From the NCBI GenBank assembly GCA_950106755.1, contig OX467088.1, forward strand, positions 480,001-544,000: DNA of 64,000 nucleotides. Direction: 5' to 3'. Made by a program: the position numbers and the translations under genes. Every line of letters starts with the position of its first letter. Position 1 is the first letter of the stretch. Source of the DNA: Climacium dendroides. Its lineage: Eukaryota; Streptophyta; Bryopsida; Hypnales; Climaciaceae. Below the pieces are notes generated by a model. It saw nothing but the letters and a program-made list of their open reading frames with translations, was not told the DNA's origin and did no database searches. Below are positions 9,142 through 21,245 of the stretch, in pieces.

Positions 9142-12100
9142 ATGGCTGGAAAGTGGCAAGAGGCACTTGCTGGAGGGTGCACAGTTGTGGCAATTGGGGT
9201 CACAACATGGCACATTTATAAGCATCTTTGCAACTACACAGAGCCCATGTTTCAACGCTACACCATTCGCATTATCTTCATGGTCCATGTAAATTGAACT
9301 TTCATCAGCTCTCTCTACACTCCAATTTTCACATCTATTGGTTGGTGTTATCACTTAACTGTTTAAAAGACAAATCTCAGACCCTCAAATCCAAACTTAC
9401 TTCAACATCTTTCACTTGTGTGTGTTCCATTCAGCCATTAGAATGGAATGAATTTGTATTCACTTTCTTAGAGATGAAATAAAGACTTTTAAAAAAATAA
9501 AAAAAAATTATGAAAGAAATTCTAAAGATTTATTTGCAAGTTTCTAATCTTTTGTTTGAGGAATTATTGAAGAATAATTGGTATCAAATGTAGAATATGG
9601 TATTTTTTAAAAATTTCCAATATAGGAGTGTTTGATTGCACAAAAAAATCATTGTGCAAATTGAATTTCAAGATCAAATTGCAATAATGTACTCAAATTA
9701 AGGAAATTATGAGAGTATTCAAGTAGTTAAATACGCTTCAATTTTTTGGGTTTTGCTCAAACACAAAGTAGATAATTTTGGAAGGTCCAATGTAAGTTAT
9801 AAGAAGAAAAGAAAGATAACAATGCTAATATACAATTCACAATATGCCATTTAAAAGTTAAATATTTTTGGGAAGGTTAGGCTTCTTGAAATAGTTTTCA
9901 ATCAATCTTCTTTGCAAGACAAATGGAATTGGCATCTAACCTAAGTCATTTCACATGTTTTTGAGCTTTGTGGAATTAGTTATGAATTTTTGAAGTAGAA
10001 AGGCACTAGTCCTGGCTGCTACCTTACTACTCAATTCACACTCAAATTTAAATCAATAATATGGAAACACTAACAACAAAGCTTCTCCAAAGAAACATGA
10101 ATGAAATTGAATAATAGACCAAAAAGATCGAGTACTTTTATAGGGAATAGGAAATGCTTGTGTGCCCTCCCTGGAGTGGCTGATTTACAGAGGGATTGAT
10201 TTGGACAGGCTGAAATTGTCAGAAACTGGCCAAAAATTACCACTGAAAACAATGCTGCAGGAGACCATTCCTCCACCTGTTCACTGCGGAGGAAGAACTG
10301 TTTGACCCTTGACATGCCACTTTCTGGCCCTGGCCACCATGCCATGCAGATGGAGTTCAGCTTGTCTTGTACAGTACAGTCAGATTGCTTGCACCTCACC
10401 AAAAAAGCTGAGAAAATGAAACCCCCATCACTCTCAGAAGAACCACATTTACATGGTTCCCCTCTCGAGCTTGAGTTTCCCTTCCCTTCTCCTGTAGTCC
10501 TAGTCCTTTGGAGGTTTCAGTTGAGCTGCTTTGCTGTTCTTGCCATTGTGCAGGTCTACGGGCTCATGTCCTGGTTGGCGCTGGTGAGACCAACTGAAGC
10601 AATCTACTTTAATTCCGTATGTGGAATGCAAGTACCACCAATCCCCTAACTACACTCCCAGTGAGATTATGATGTGCTGCACTTGAGAATTTCATACACA
10701 TGGTGAACCATGAACTAACAAAGTAAGTTCCTGTCTGTGAGTGAGTGTGTCTCCAGACATGGAGTAAGTTCACTAGGTAACTATCTTGATTCCCATGCTT
10801 GGAAAGAACTGACAACTCATGGAGGGAGTGACCTTGCAAGGTGATTAATTGCTTGCATTGGTGTGGGGTGGCAGCAGATATGAAGCATGGGTGATTTACA
10901 ACTTCTTGTCACTGTGCATTGCCTACATTGGAGGTCCAGGGGCAGTAGCCACCAGTCTGCAAGGCCAATACATCAAGCCTGCTTGGCACCTCATGACATG
11001 TTGTTGTGATGCCATCCCCCTCGATGGGTATATCTATGTTTCAGCATTCTGTTTTAATAGCCAAGCCTGCATCAGTTTCCATTTCCTGTACAGTACATTG
11101 TTGACATTGTAGACCTCCTGTATGTTTTGATCAGAAGTCATGAAAAGCCTACTTATCATAAAGTGGAGTTCACACATTGGAAATCATGTTCAAACAGGCA
11201 ATAACATGGTTGCAACTAATGATAGGGTGTTCATACGGCGCTGCAAGCAAGGGGTGCTCCAGTTTGTAATACTGAAGCCATTGTTGGTGGGAGCAACGTT
11301 GATGCTGTACAAGTCAGGCTTGTATAGGGATGGAAGCTTCTCCACCACTAGTGGCTACTTGTATGCCACCATTGTGTACACATTTTCATACACACTGGCC
11401 CTGGCATCCTTAGTGTTGTTCTATGTGGCATGCAAGGACATGTTGCAGCCATTCCATCCACTTCCCAAGTTCCTCATCATCAAATCAGTTGTCTTTTTGA
11501 CCTACTGGCAAGTACGACTACCTTCAAATTCATGAACAATCAACTGACTGTAATGCATGATGAACAAATGCTATCCATAAGTGTTGACAGGGAATAGGAC
11601 AGTGCCACAAGGTTACATGCTGCAGACTTGAGACAGGCACAGAGATTGAAAAAAGCAGACTGGCATGCACACAGGGGGTAGTGATTGCACTACTGGCAAG
11701 TGAAGGGGTGATCAAGACGGCACAAGAGGCCTTGGATGTGCAAAATATCACAATCTGCGTGGAGATGCTATTTGCAGCAATGGGGCACTTGTATGCATTC
11801 CCATACAAAGGGTATGCAGAGGTTAACATCAATGGCCAAGGAAACCTGGCTCACAGCATTCTCCATGCGCTCAACTTCTCAGATCTGGTGTACGACACAA
11901 TGCATCAGGTGCACCACCACCTCTACTAATACTTCTACCCGACTGCAAAAAGAAGGGAAGAGTGGGTGGGTTAAAATCAGACTGGAACACGGATCAGATA
12001 AATTGAATGAGCATAAGGGGATGCAAGCTAAGCTAGCTCATCAGCTCTGCTCTAGTCTGGTCTGCTCTGCTGGGGTCTGATCAAAATGTGCATGCATGTG

Positions 12101-12786
12101 CTGGTTTGCAGTTTGCACCAACGTACCATGAGTATGTACTGTACAGTGACGGCAGCCAAGAGGCCCCGCAGCGCTACCGAGTGCGCACCTTTATGGCCAC
12201 CGGGGGCCCCGGCCAAGAGCTGCAGCAGGTGGTGCGGCCCTCGAGTTTGGTGGAGCCTGGAGCTGCCGCTGCCGGAGCTGGAGCGCGTGTGCGGCCATCG
12301 GCCATGGAGGTGGAACCGCCCAACAGGCTAGAGCCAGACACTGTTCCGCGCCCGAGCCTCACCACAGTGGGCCAGCTGGTGGCTAGTCTGGCTGAGCCTC
12401 TCCATGGTTCTGCTGCTGATTCCGAATGGTCCCAGCCCTTGAAGCCCCCCACTTTGCGTGGCACTGCTCGCTCCAGCGACACCATGAACAGCAATGACTT
12501 CAATCCTCGCGCCCTGCCCGACCCCAACCCCGCTGCTCACCCTGCCGACCCCGGCTCTTCGGCTACTGCTCTTTGCTTCCGGCCACCGTGGAGCCACCGT
12601 TCGTTTGAGTCTGGCAGCCGCGTTGGCGTGGAGAGTCGCCGCGAGAGTGGTACTTCTGGCGACGACGAGGTCACCGAGTTAACCAAGCTGACGAACCGGC
12701 GGGTGTCGGAGCATGGCCCCCTCATGGACACCATCGATATCGGCGGAGAGAATGAGGAGTATTCCGAGGGGTTCATTCAACGGTGA
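9142..12786 (+). CDS. LAZ1: LAZ1 homologue, DUF300/OST-alpha (TMEM184) family membrane protein
   Basis: A multi-spanning membrane protein of the DUF300/TMEM184 family. Plant LAZ1 proteins act at the tonoplast/endomembranes in vacuole integrity and programmed cell death. Exons by GT-AG and frame: 9142-9288, 10554-10616, a microexon, 10878-11027, 11226-11511, 11675-11908 and 12112-12786. Residues 1-49 start MAGKWQEAL and include the hallmark NYTEP...QRYTIRIIFMV. Later hallmarks are LVRPTEAIYFNS, YEAWVIYNFLSLC..GGPGAV, FIRRCKQGVLQFVILKP, YVACKDMLQPFHPLPKF, IKSVVFLTYWQ, ICVEML and FAPTYHEYVLY. Frame bookkeeping requires a microexon of 2 mod 3 bases between 10616 and 10878; 10757-10776 (20 nt, AG/GTAACT donor) fits best, giving 524 residues. 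The last exon encodes a tail of about 200 residues, Pro/Ala/Ser-rich, probably cytosolic and disordered. No frame damage is seen. It converges on HCAR. Confidence 0.9.
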
Positions 12787-13571
12787 CTCGCTCCCTCGCT
12801 TTCTCCCCTCCCCTCCCCCTCCCCCTCCCCCCCCCATCTCCTTCCCCTTCCTTGGGGTGCATCGTTCCATTCCCATTTCCATGATCAAGACGTTGAGACT
12901 TCTTCCATACTGACAGTCCCCGCAGCTAGAATTTCGATTGATTTTTAATTTCATTCCAAGTGGTAGTAGCACTCAAAATCATCACCCTGCCATCTTGGCG
13001 GCCCTGTCCCCAGTCCTTAATTTACATCCTTTCCCTCTCTCCTAAGTGCCCTTTGCGCATGATCGAAAACCAACTCCCTACTCGGCGTGATCAATTTTCA
13101 ATCACCGCTGTATCAAATGCTTCCTATCAACACGGGCACATATATGTATCTAAACCTGATCCGCCAACGCTCTAAAACCCTGTAGTCATCGACGATCACT
13201 TACTACTCCCGGTATCTTTGAGAATCCTGTCGATTTCCCCATTTTTGTTGTACAATGATACCAGCTTCTTCGCATAAGATGGTATGTGTTGGTCAGCTCT
13301 GCATCGACACAACGGAATACATCTTTAAGTCAGTGCGTTGCAGTTGTACTGTCCCCTGGGGTTGCAAAGACATTCGGAGTTTTCTGACAATTCAGACCGC
13401 TGCTAAGGAGTAGAGTAATTGCCCAAAATGATTGCCCTAAATCCCTAAACATCAAAATGCAAGCCGTAATGTCCTGATCATGATGAAACATAGCAAACAA
13501 ATAATTTCGATCGAAACTGTCAAAACACCTAATGCAATCTTCGAATACATCTCAAGAAACTTGATGCTATT
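12787..13571. other. convergent intergenic/3' UTR region of LAZ1 and HCAR
   Basis: Begins with a C-rich tract (about 12808-12850, CTCCCCC runs) just after the LAZ1 stop, then ordinary mixed sequence. No gene seen. It must hold both 3' UTRs because the two genes are tail to tail. Confidence 0.5.
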
Positions 13572-16500
13572 CTACCTCTTCTTTCCCCACGCTCGGTGCA
13601 CATGAAGGTAGTTGCGTATATTGTGATAGTCTAAAGAGTATCGACCAAACTCCAAACCCTTCGGTCCCACCTGCAAATGCCAATAAATTTTCCCAGAGTA
13701 GGGAGAACCGTTGAGGATCCATAAGAACTTGAGAAAATAGTGATACCTCATCAACTTCATACCGGTGTAGCAATAATCATGCAGTGAACCTCTATACCCA
13801 GAGCATTGTGGATCAAACCCTGAATTACTTCACAAGAAACCCGTTAGCTTTAAGATACACACCAGATTGAGAAGCCAAGCAATGACGTTGCCCACAAATC
13901 TTGGTGCTGGCTGAGTTTTCTCTTTGCCTGCAATCCATCACCCACATGTACATCAAAACACAAAACATACAAACTCAGAAAATAAGAGGCATGTAGTCTC
14001 TGCAGTCCATGATCATATAAATAAAATCAATAATAAGCATATGTTTACATGATTATCATTCAAAAGTGGTGAAAGGCGGGATGAAAGGTTGCCAAGCACT
14101 GCATTTATCTAGCTCTAGCTCTAATAAAGTGGTATTTCCTAAACTCCTGTAGTAAAATCTGGCACTAAAATCACTCTCATGGGCAAAAACAACTGTGTAA
14201 CAGGTATTCTGCAATTTTCTGACTTGACCATGGAAGCTACCTTTTCCTAGTTTCTTAGGAAATGAACAACCCACCTAGTTTGGCTTTGTCGTCAGCTTTC
14301 ACAGTCTCCATCACAAACGGGCCCCTGTTTCCCTGTCCAAAAGCAACAGCAGTATGATCCACATTTATCCTTCCAAGATATCTAGAATTATAAAAAAACA
14401 GTTAGTGCGATGTTTAGTAATCATTGTTGAATATCAATAACCATTATCAGAAATCTGCAGCCGGATATGCCACTCATAAAAACACACGCGAAAATGTGAC
14501 CTATACTCTAAAAAGTAAAAAAGTTTCAGCAGACAAATATGTTGCTGCTGTAGTAGTGAAGTCTTCACTTAATACGGAAAAGGGTAGCTAGACATACAGA
14601 GCTGACCGTTGGTGTTACGTCCAAAAGAGGCCTCACTAGGTCTAGCATCTCTTTGCCTCGGTCATTTCTGCACCAGTCAACAGCAATCCTTGCTCAGCCA
14701 ATAACAGAGACCTTTTAACGAGTACTTGCTCGAAAAGTAAAGCGCATTACTTGTTCAAGAGTATCCGGCTTCAACATCATGATTGAATTGAATCTAGAAC
14801 CAAGAGGGCCATCCTCAAAGTGTTTATTTAGCTAAACTGTTTATAGCTAGCATAAGTGAAGAATTGGAAGCACAAACCTAACAGTGATGTATTGAGGATG
14901 TCGCGTCATAGGCACACCTGGATACTTGGGCACTCCCATGTACCCAACCACTAAATCCTATACCATATATATATCAAGTCAACAACAAAGACTGAAGCAA
15001 GTGCATTAATGGATGGAACGGGCCATCTTAACAAGCTCATTATTCTGTGCGTAGCATAACTTCGCTAAAAGAGACTAGCAACATATAAAAACAGGGTTGC
15101 CAAGAGAATAGAAACGAGACTACTTACTGCTAGGCCATTGGTGTAGTCGAAGCAACTGCAAGGTTTCAAACAGTAAGCCCCAGAGATATTGCAAACATCA
15201 GGCGTAAAGACACTGGTAAGTATTCGACAGACGATGAGAATTAGCACTAGATGTTCCCTGTGCTGTCACGCATAAACAGTCACAAAAGACTCACAAAAGA
15301 ACAGATTGAGTATTGAAAATGAAACAATTTCAGGAAGTATTGAAATGAAAATAGACCAAGAACACCATCAGATACTTCGTCACACAATATCTATTGAGAG
15401 TATAACTGTTAACTGACTGATTGAAGTAAAATGATGAACACCATAAACATCTTACAAACTCTCACGTAAAATATCACCTGTAACAAGAGGGTGCGATCAC
15501 GTCAGTCAATTGGTCAGCTGGCAAACAGAAGTATGGTACCTGGACATGATTTGGATTCCATGTATTAACAAAACTTTTCGTTTTGTGAAGGATGCGAGAG
15601 CATGAAAGTCATATTCACTTCATAAATACCAGTAGCAACAACAAAGACCATAAAAAAAAAAAAAAAAGAACAGAATGTGGATGAACAATATGTGGATGTA
15701 AACAATATGCCATAAAGTTTAAACTGCGTTGGCTGAAACGGGCAGACAAAAATATTTGAAATGTCAAGTAGACCTAGGATCTGCAACATACAAGAAAGCA
15801 CGTGCCAAAGGGTGCCCGTGGATTTTAACGACCGCTAATAATTTTCACTTAGGCATCTTAGTAGCTGACTAACCTCCTCGTTACGACCATCCAAATGCTT
15901 AAGGTGCACCTGCAAAGGAACAACAGAACCCAGGAACTAATTAACCCAACAGGCTTAATTACACATAGAGACAAGGAGCGGACGGAGAAAAGAACCCCAC
16001 AAGCTGGCGGAAGTAATATCTCCGCCAAAATTCCTTTAACTTTAAAAGTAAGAAACACCAGACAGCTCCTACAATAACCCCAACTATAATGTTAATGTTA
16101 GGCTGGAGGTGGTGTACCTTGTAGTCTTGCATAAACTCATAATGAAGGACTGTGTCCGGGTCATCGCTGGCTGCTTTCAGAAATTTGTCAAGTCCCTGTC
16201 TGGGCCCATTGTCCACTGCAGCCCACGTGAAAACAACAGAGCATTAGAGGATTTGGAAACATTACGTCCTCAACAGGCAGACAAAGAGTAGCAACCTAAT
16301 ATCAGATCAAGCCACAAAATTCATGCCTACGAGAGTAATATTTTTCTGACCGCTTAAGCAAAGAGAGGAGAGAAACAAAAGAAAAACAAAAGGAGATCTT
16401 CCGAAACATCAAAGCCTACTCTAAATGCCACATAACAAGAGAGTTATCAAGACAAGCTCTGAGCAAACTTACCACAATTTGTACCGAGGACGTAAAGCTT

Positions 16501-19500
16501 TTCCAACCCCAAATACTTCTCAACATTTCTAAGAGCTGTCGCATAAAATTTGACATTAGACACCATAAAGATGGATAGTATTCCCACTAAAATAGGAAGC
16601 ACGGCACAATGTGGCCAGCACATTAAATGCAGACACACATATCAAAATGCAGACACACATATCAAAATGATCTGGATGGACATTTTAGTACCATTAACAG
16701 GACTAACCTATATCCCATTTTCCGCTAACTATGATCGAAGGTTTTGCCGTTATCATAAGACACATGAATGAGGAACTCCTCCTTAGATTCCCCGAAACAC
16801 ATTCATTATAGAAGGCAAATATCCCGTGAGATTTGTGATTAGTAAGATTGGATAGATTTGTAAATGAAAATAGTAAGAATCAGTAACTCCTGCGTAATGG
16901 GGCAACGACATAACGCACATGTGCATTCCTACTTGAGTCACAGACAGTCATGCCGGAGGTCATACCTTGAACTTGACAACCTACTCCACAAAAAAGTAGA
17001 CGCTTTACTCCAGCTGCCTGCACTATACAGGTTCCTGTCAACTGTCATGACAGGCTCGATCCAAGGAATATTTTTGCCTATCGAACAAGCATGATCAAAG
17101 GACAGCAGGCACACTTAAAGCACCAATGCGAGGAAACTCGCAGTATTGCACATAAAAGATAAAGTAGACCACCTCAACAAGTGCCAACGTATTGAGATTT
17201 GGTGACAAAGTCGGTTTCACCCCCCTTGCAGCCAATACCTCTTCTGGTGTACTGTCAGAAAAAAGAAAAACGGTAAGCGATTTCCTACATTTGAGAAGAT
17301 TTTCCAATTTCAACCTCCCCAACGCAAACAGAAAACCTTCAAAAAAACCTCCTCTCTTTGAAAAAATACTTGCTAATACAATTTACAAGACGCCCAAATG
17401 AATCGTAGAATCAAAATGAGAAGACTAAGAACAATTGAAAGCAAAGATTTAAAACATTAAAAAAATTTGCATAGAGTAAAGAATTGAATTGGACTGAGTA
17501 AGGGCTACAGAGCTATACCGGGCAAGGACTGGCACAGGCTTGAATCTATCTTCGGGATCACTGTAAAAACATTGTAAGCGCCTTGTCAGCAACACTGTAA
17601 TGAGCAGAGTTTCTTCCAAAATATAAAGCAAAGGCATTTCCGAAATAGCCACTCGAAAACAAGAGTGACCTTGCTTCTTAAATTCAATATCTCCTGTATC
17701 ATGCCCCAAAGACCACATTATATAGAAATTATTTTTAAGAAAATCATAATCAACTTAGAACGGATCTTCACCTCTGCACACAAATGACAGCATCGACTCT
17801 ATTTGACCGCAACATCTCCATAGCAATGCTCGTCACGATGCCCGTCCATTGAGCACCTGCCACAAGGGCACCACTATAATCTTTACAAAGAACACCACTA
17901 TCAGCTATGCCCACGAGAGAAAGGTTTCTTTCAAGATTTCTGTATGTAAAAAAACCCAGAAAGGAGCAAAAATATTTGATTCATATAAAAGCCTTGAGCC
18001 TTCCAAAAGAGTGTTGCATTTGCATCATCTTCATGTGATGAGGACATAAGATATCAAAAGGAATCTGACAAAAAGCCTTTCAGAAATATAAAGAAGGAAC
18101 CTATCAGATCTACTCTATGATTTTTCATAGACATTCACAGAAACCAACTTGGGATCACATATCATCTGAAACCATCAGAATCTTTACATGAATCTCAACA
18201 GTAATGTTTTGAGAACCTCCTAACAAAAAATATAGCTGCCAAAACAAGAATTCAGATGCATAAACAACAACAGCAGCAGCAGCAGCAGCAAGATAATAAT
18301 ACCTGCAATGGGCTCTGATTTGCGTGCATACAGCATCTCGTCATGCACTCCAAAAAATAAGTCATCCATCGACTCTGGACTTCGTCCGCGTCCATGCACT
18401 CTTGGCTCCAGGTCCTATTGAATTTTAACAGTGTTCAAGTGCCATTAAAAATCACGAAGTGCACCATGTACTAAATCGATGGAATCATCAGAGAAAAAAT
18501 CATCACAAGCAAAGGTTTCTCAATTGCTAGTACCAAATTCCCACTAAAAATGAAACGAACTGGGTCAGAATGTCACCTCTACTCTCGACATGCCATCCCC
18601 CAGAAAAGCACAAGCATCCTTCACGTGAGCAATGTAGTAAGTATCACAAAGTCCACATTGGCTGCAAACCAGGACCACCAGATTATACATTTAATGTTAT
18701 AAATATCCTAAGTGTGCTGTCACATATCATAAGTGCGAAATTCTTTCAAGAAACTGACAACACCAAAGCATTCAGACATACCTGCAGTGATCCTTTGCAG
18801 GATAAGTAGATCCAGGTTTGATGGGTTTGGCCTTCTTTCTCCAGTTGGATGGTGAATCTACAGTAGCAGCTGCAAAGCCCAAGAACGCCACGTTATTCAC
18901 AGTTCGATTCTCCATCAAAATGGACACAAATATTCTCCGTCAGCGAGCACAAGCATGATGCACACTGTATACAGTCCAGAAACAACTCCTATTGCCTCAC
19001 ACTTAGTTCTAAAATACAAAAGAACACCCAACTGATAGTCGTCACCAAAACCCACCTAAAAAGCTAAGACACCACCTCAACCAGGTCTGAGACGTTCAAC
19101 CAGAAAAACTCTAAAGCTTGTTCCTCATAAATATCACACTAGCATATGTCGTGCCCATGAAAAGTGACAACCCATCACCACTCGTAAAATGCCTCTGTGG
19201 ACACGTAAACTGTAACTCAGAATTCAGACACAAAAGGTTCAATTAGTTTTCAATTTTCAAAACCCTCGCAATATAGTCGATAAAGCTAACAAAATAGTGG
19301 TTAACCTAAAAGAGTATGCCAGCTGCCAACGAAGCAAGAGCTAAAAATTGTGTGGGTTGGGAGCAGGGGTTGGGGGAGTACGAGGGGAGCGCCTAGATTC
19401 CGCACAACCATTACTCGATTGCTCGATTGTAGTACACAAGGAGAAAAAGCTTGCTTGCGCAGACAAGGAGGCAGGCAGGCGCACAAGTAACACGAACGAT

Positions 19501-19865
19501 GGCAACTTCGTAGTGGAGAATCATTCCGGTCAAATTCGGACAAAGAGTCGATGGGCATCACACATATTCGCGATTGTGCACTCTACAACTGTTAACATTC
19601 TGCGCTGGTCAAATTGATTTAGTACCAGTAAGTGGTATTGCATACAAATTCTTGTGTCAGAAGCAAGTTAGCGGCAGAAAGACCAACCTCCACCGCCGCC
19701 AATGGAAGAAGCACGAACAACAGCATGAAGAGAGCCAGTAGGTGTTGGGGCTTTCTTTGTCACAGGACGCTTCACGCGGCGGGCGAAGGGGAAAGAGGGC
19801 GCCGCAACGCCAAGAGTAGAGGAAGACGAAGGGAGAGAGGTCCAAAGAGAGGCAGACATGGCCAT
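13572..19865 (-). CDS. HCAR: 7-hydroxymethyl chlorophyll a reductase, chloroplastic (18 exons, complete)
   Basis: Reduces 7-hydroxymethyl chlorophyll a to chlorophyll a, the last step of chlorophyll b-to-a conversion, using ferredoxin with FAD and [4Fe-4S] clusters in the plastid; FrhB-like family. Exons (minus order): 19688-19865, 18782-18869, 18577-18661, 18303-18414, 17772-17856, 17519-17560, 17173-17251, 16966-17017, 16473-16535, 16118-16215, 15874-15909, 15478-15539, 15128-15155, 14878-14957, 14598-14667, 14276-14333, 13863-13927, 13572-13670. They total 1380 nt, exactly 459 codons plus TAG; Arabidopsis HCAR is about 462 residues. Residues 1-60 are a Ser/Ala/Arg-rich transit peptide. Cluster cysteines are C88, C91, C94 and C106 (CSQCGLC...DAC), with C261 (LGTNC) and C325/C328 (SCYSC) also conserved. 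Other hallmarks: SDPEDRFKPVPVLAR, ARGVKPTLSPNLNTLALVE, FMQDYKVHLKHLDG, GPKGLEFGRYSLDYHNIRN. All junctions are GT-AG. A (CAG)7 run lies in intron 4. A MULE sits about 195 bp upstream. Confidence 0.97.
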
Positions 19866-20059
19866 AGCCCACAGGGTGCAACCGGATGCAACGTCAGGAG
19901 AAGCGAAGTGGGAAAAACGTAATTGAGGGTTGATGATTCAGTCGGGCTTCGCTTCACTTCGCGATGACGGAGTAACCGAATGATAGTCGCGACGTTGTGA
20001 CTGTAAGTTCGTAGACGCACCGAGAGCGTGTCCAGCACTGTGCTGTACTACTTTACTCA
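19866..20059 (-). promoter_or_regulatory. residual HCAR 5' flank, cut short by a MULE
   Basis: Only 194 bp separate the HCAR ATG from the 9-bp target duplication of the MULE. The 5' UTR and core promoter should lie here. The more distal original promoter would now be beyond 27106. Confidence 0.5.
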
Positions 20060-20068
20060 CCCGCCGTT
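20060..20068. repeat. MULE target-site duplication, left copy (CCCGCCGTT)
   Basis: Nine bases immediately before the left TIR, matching 26815-26823 (CTCGCCGTT) at 8 of 9 positions. Nine bases is the usual MULE duplication length. Confidence 0.75.
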
Positions 20069-20298
20069 CCTCGGCCCGATGTCCCGGGCTTGGGGGTTCC
20101 GTCTGCCAGCCCGGCAGGGGAAATTTCCCACCCCGCTGGGAAATGCCCCGCCCGCCCGGAAAAAAAACTGTGTCTAAAAAAACTGTGTCTCCGATGGCTG
20201 CGACCTGGCTACGCTCCGCTCCTCTCCGGCGACGAAGTGGAGGTCATACATTGCCAAGAGGGTATACACATTTACGAAATGTGTATGGCCACCACCAT
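20069..20298 (+). repeat. left TIR of the MULE
   Basis: Pairs with the reverse complement of 26535-26814. Shared segments include CCTCGGCCCGATGT, CCCGGCAGRGGAAATTTCC, CTCCGATGGYTGCGACCTGG, GACGAAGTGGAGG and AAGAGGGTATACACATTTA. Confidence 0.9.
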
Positions 20299-21245
20299 TT
20301 TTTAATCAAAGAAGTTTACGATTTTATAAAATGTTTATGGTCACTTTCACTTCTTTATAAAAAGAGTATATAGTTTTAGAAAATTTATGATCACCATTGT
20401 CTTTGTTAAAAGAGAGCATATGATTTTGGGAAATTTATAGTGTGAAAGTTTTAACTCACGTTAAAATAATCACACCTAATTGCGAGACCTATATAAACAT
20501 GATACTCTCAAATCTTGCATGATGTACTCATGTGGGCTAGGTACCTCTAAATTGATAGTTCAAACAAACATTTCATATGTCAATGAATACAAAAAACTTT
20601 CATTTCAATAATTATTTTTTATACCTCCACAAATGAACCTTCAATATTAATGTCAAAATTAATATTCAACAAAAAAACAAATAAATTAGCATAAGTACAA
20701 TTATAACTATACAAAGGAAGTTTATAGCTAGAGAATTATTATAAATATACAAAATAGTGAATTAATAATTAGTTGTATAAATTTTTTGATACTTTTCCTT
20801 CAAAAGTTTTATTATTCAATAATACTTTAGATTAATGGTAGGATAATCGAGATAGATACCTTCCTCTAGGGGATATTCAAAGTACTATTGAAAAAATTTG
20901 TTAATAATGAAGTTGTCTATTTTAGACTTTCCCACTCTCCATCTTTAAAGAGAGAGAAGGAAGTGAGTCAGAACCCTAATAGGCACTTCATTTTAGTTTC
21001 AACACTTCTTTTTGTTGGCTTAGAGTCTTAGAGGTTTAAGATTGTAGAAAGAAGATTTTAGGGTACACTTTGAGGATGCTTGTCATAGTTTCTATTGCTA
21101 TATATTTGGGGGGGGTTCCGAAGCTTCCCCTAAAGAGTTTGAAGATGTTTATGACAAATTATATTGCAATGTGTTTAGAGTGTTGAGGGTTTCATTTTCA
21201 AGGATTGTCTATTAGAACTTTGAAGTTATGGTTTAGGGTTTCATC
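20299..21245. other. MULE 5' internal non-coding region
   Basis: AT-rich DNA between the left TIR and the transposase ORFs. Nothing recognised. Confidence 0.45.

Noticed and set aside
8951..9354. Minus-strand ORFs over the first LAZ1 exon.
   Set aside because: The plus strand encodes the NYTEP...QRYTIRIIFMV family hallmark here, and the donor at 9289 joins in frame with the next LAZ1 exon.
15645..15670. Poly-A run as a possible retroposon tail.
   Set aside because: It lies in an HCAR intron without a source sequence or target duplication.
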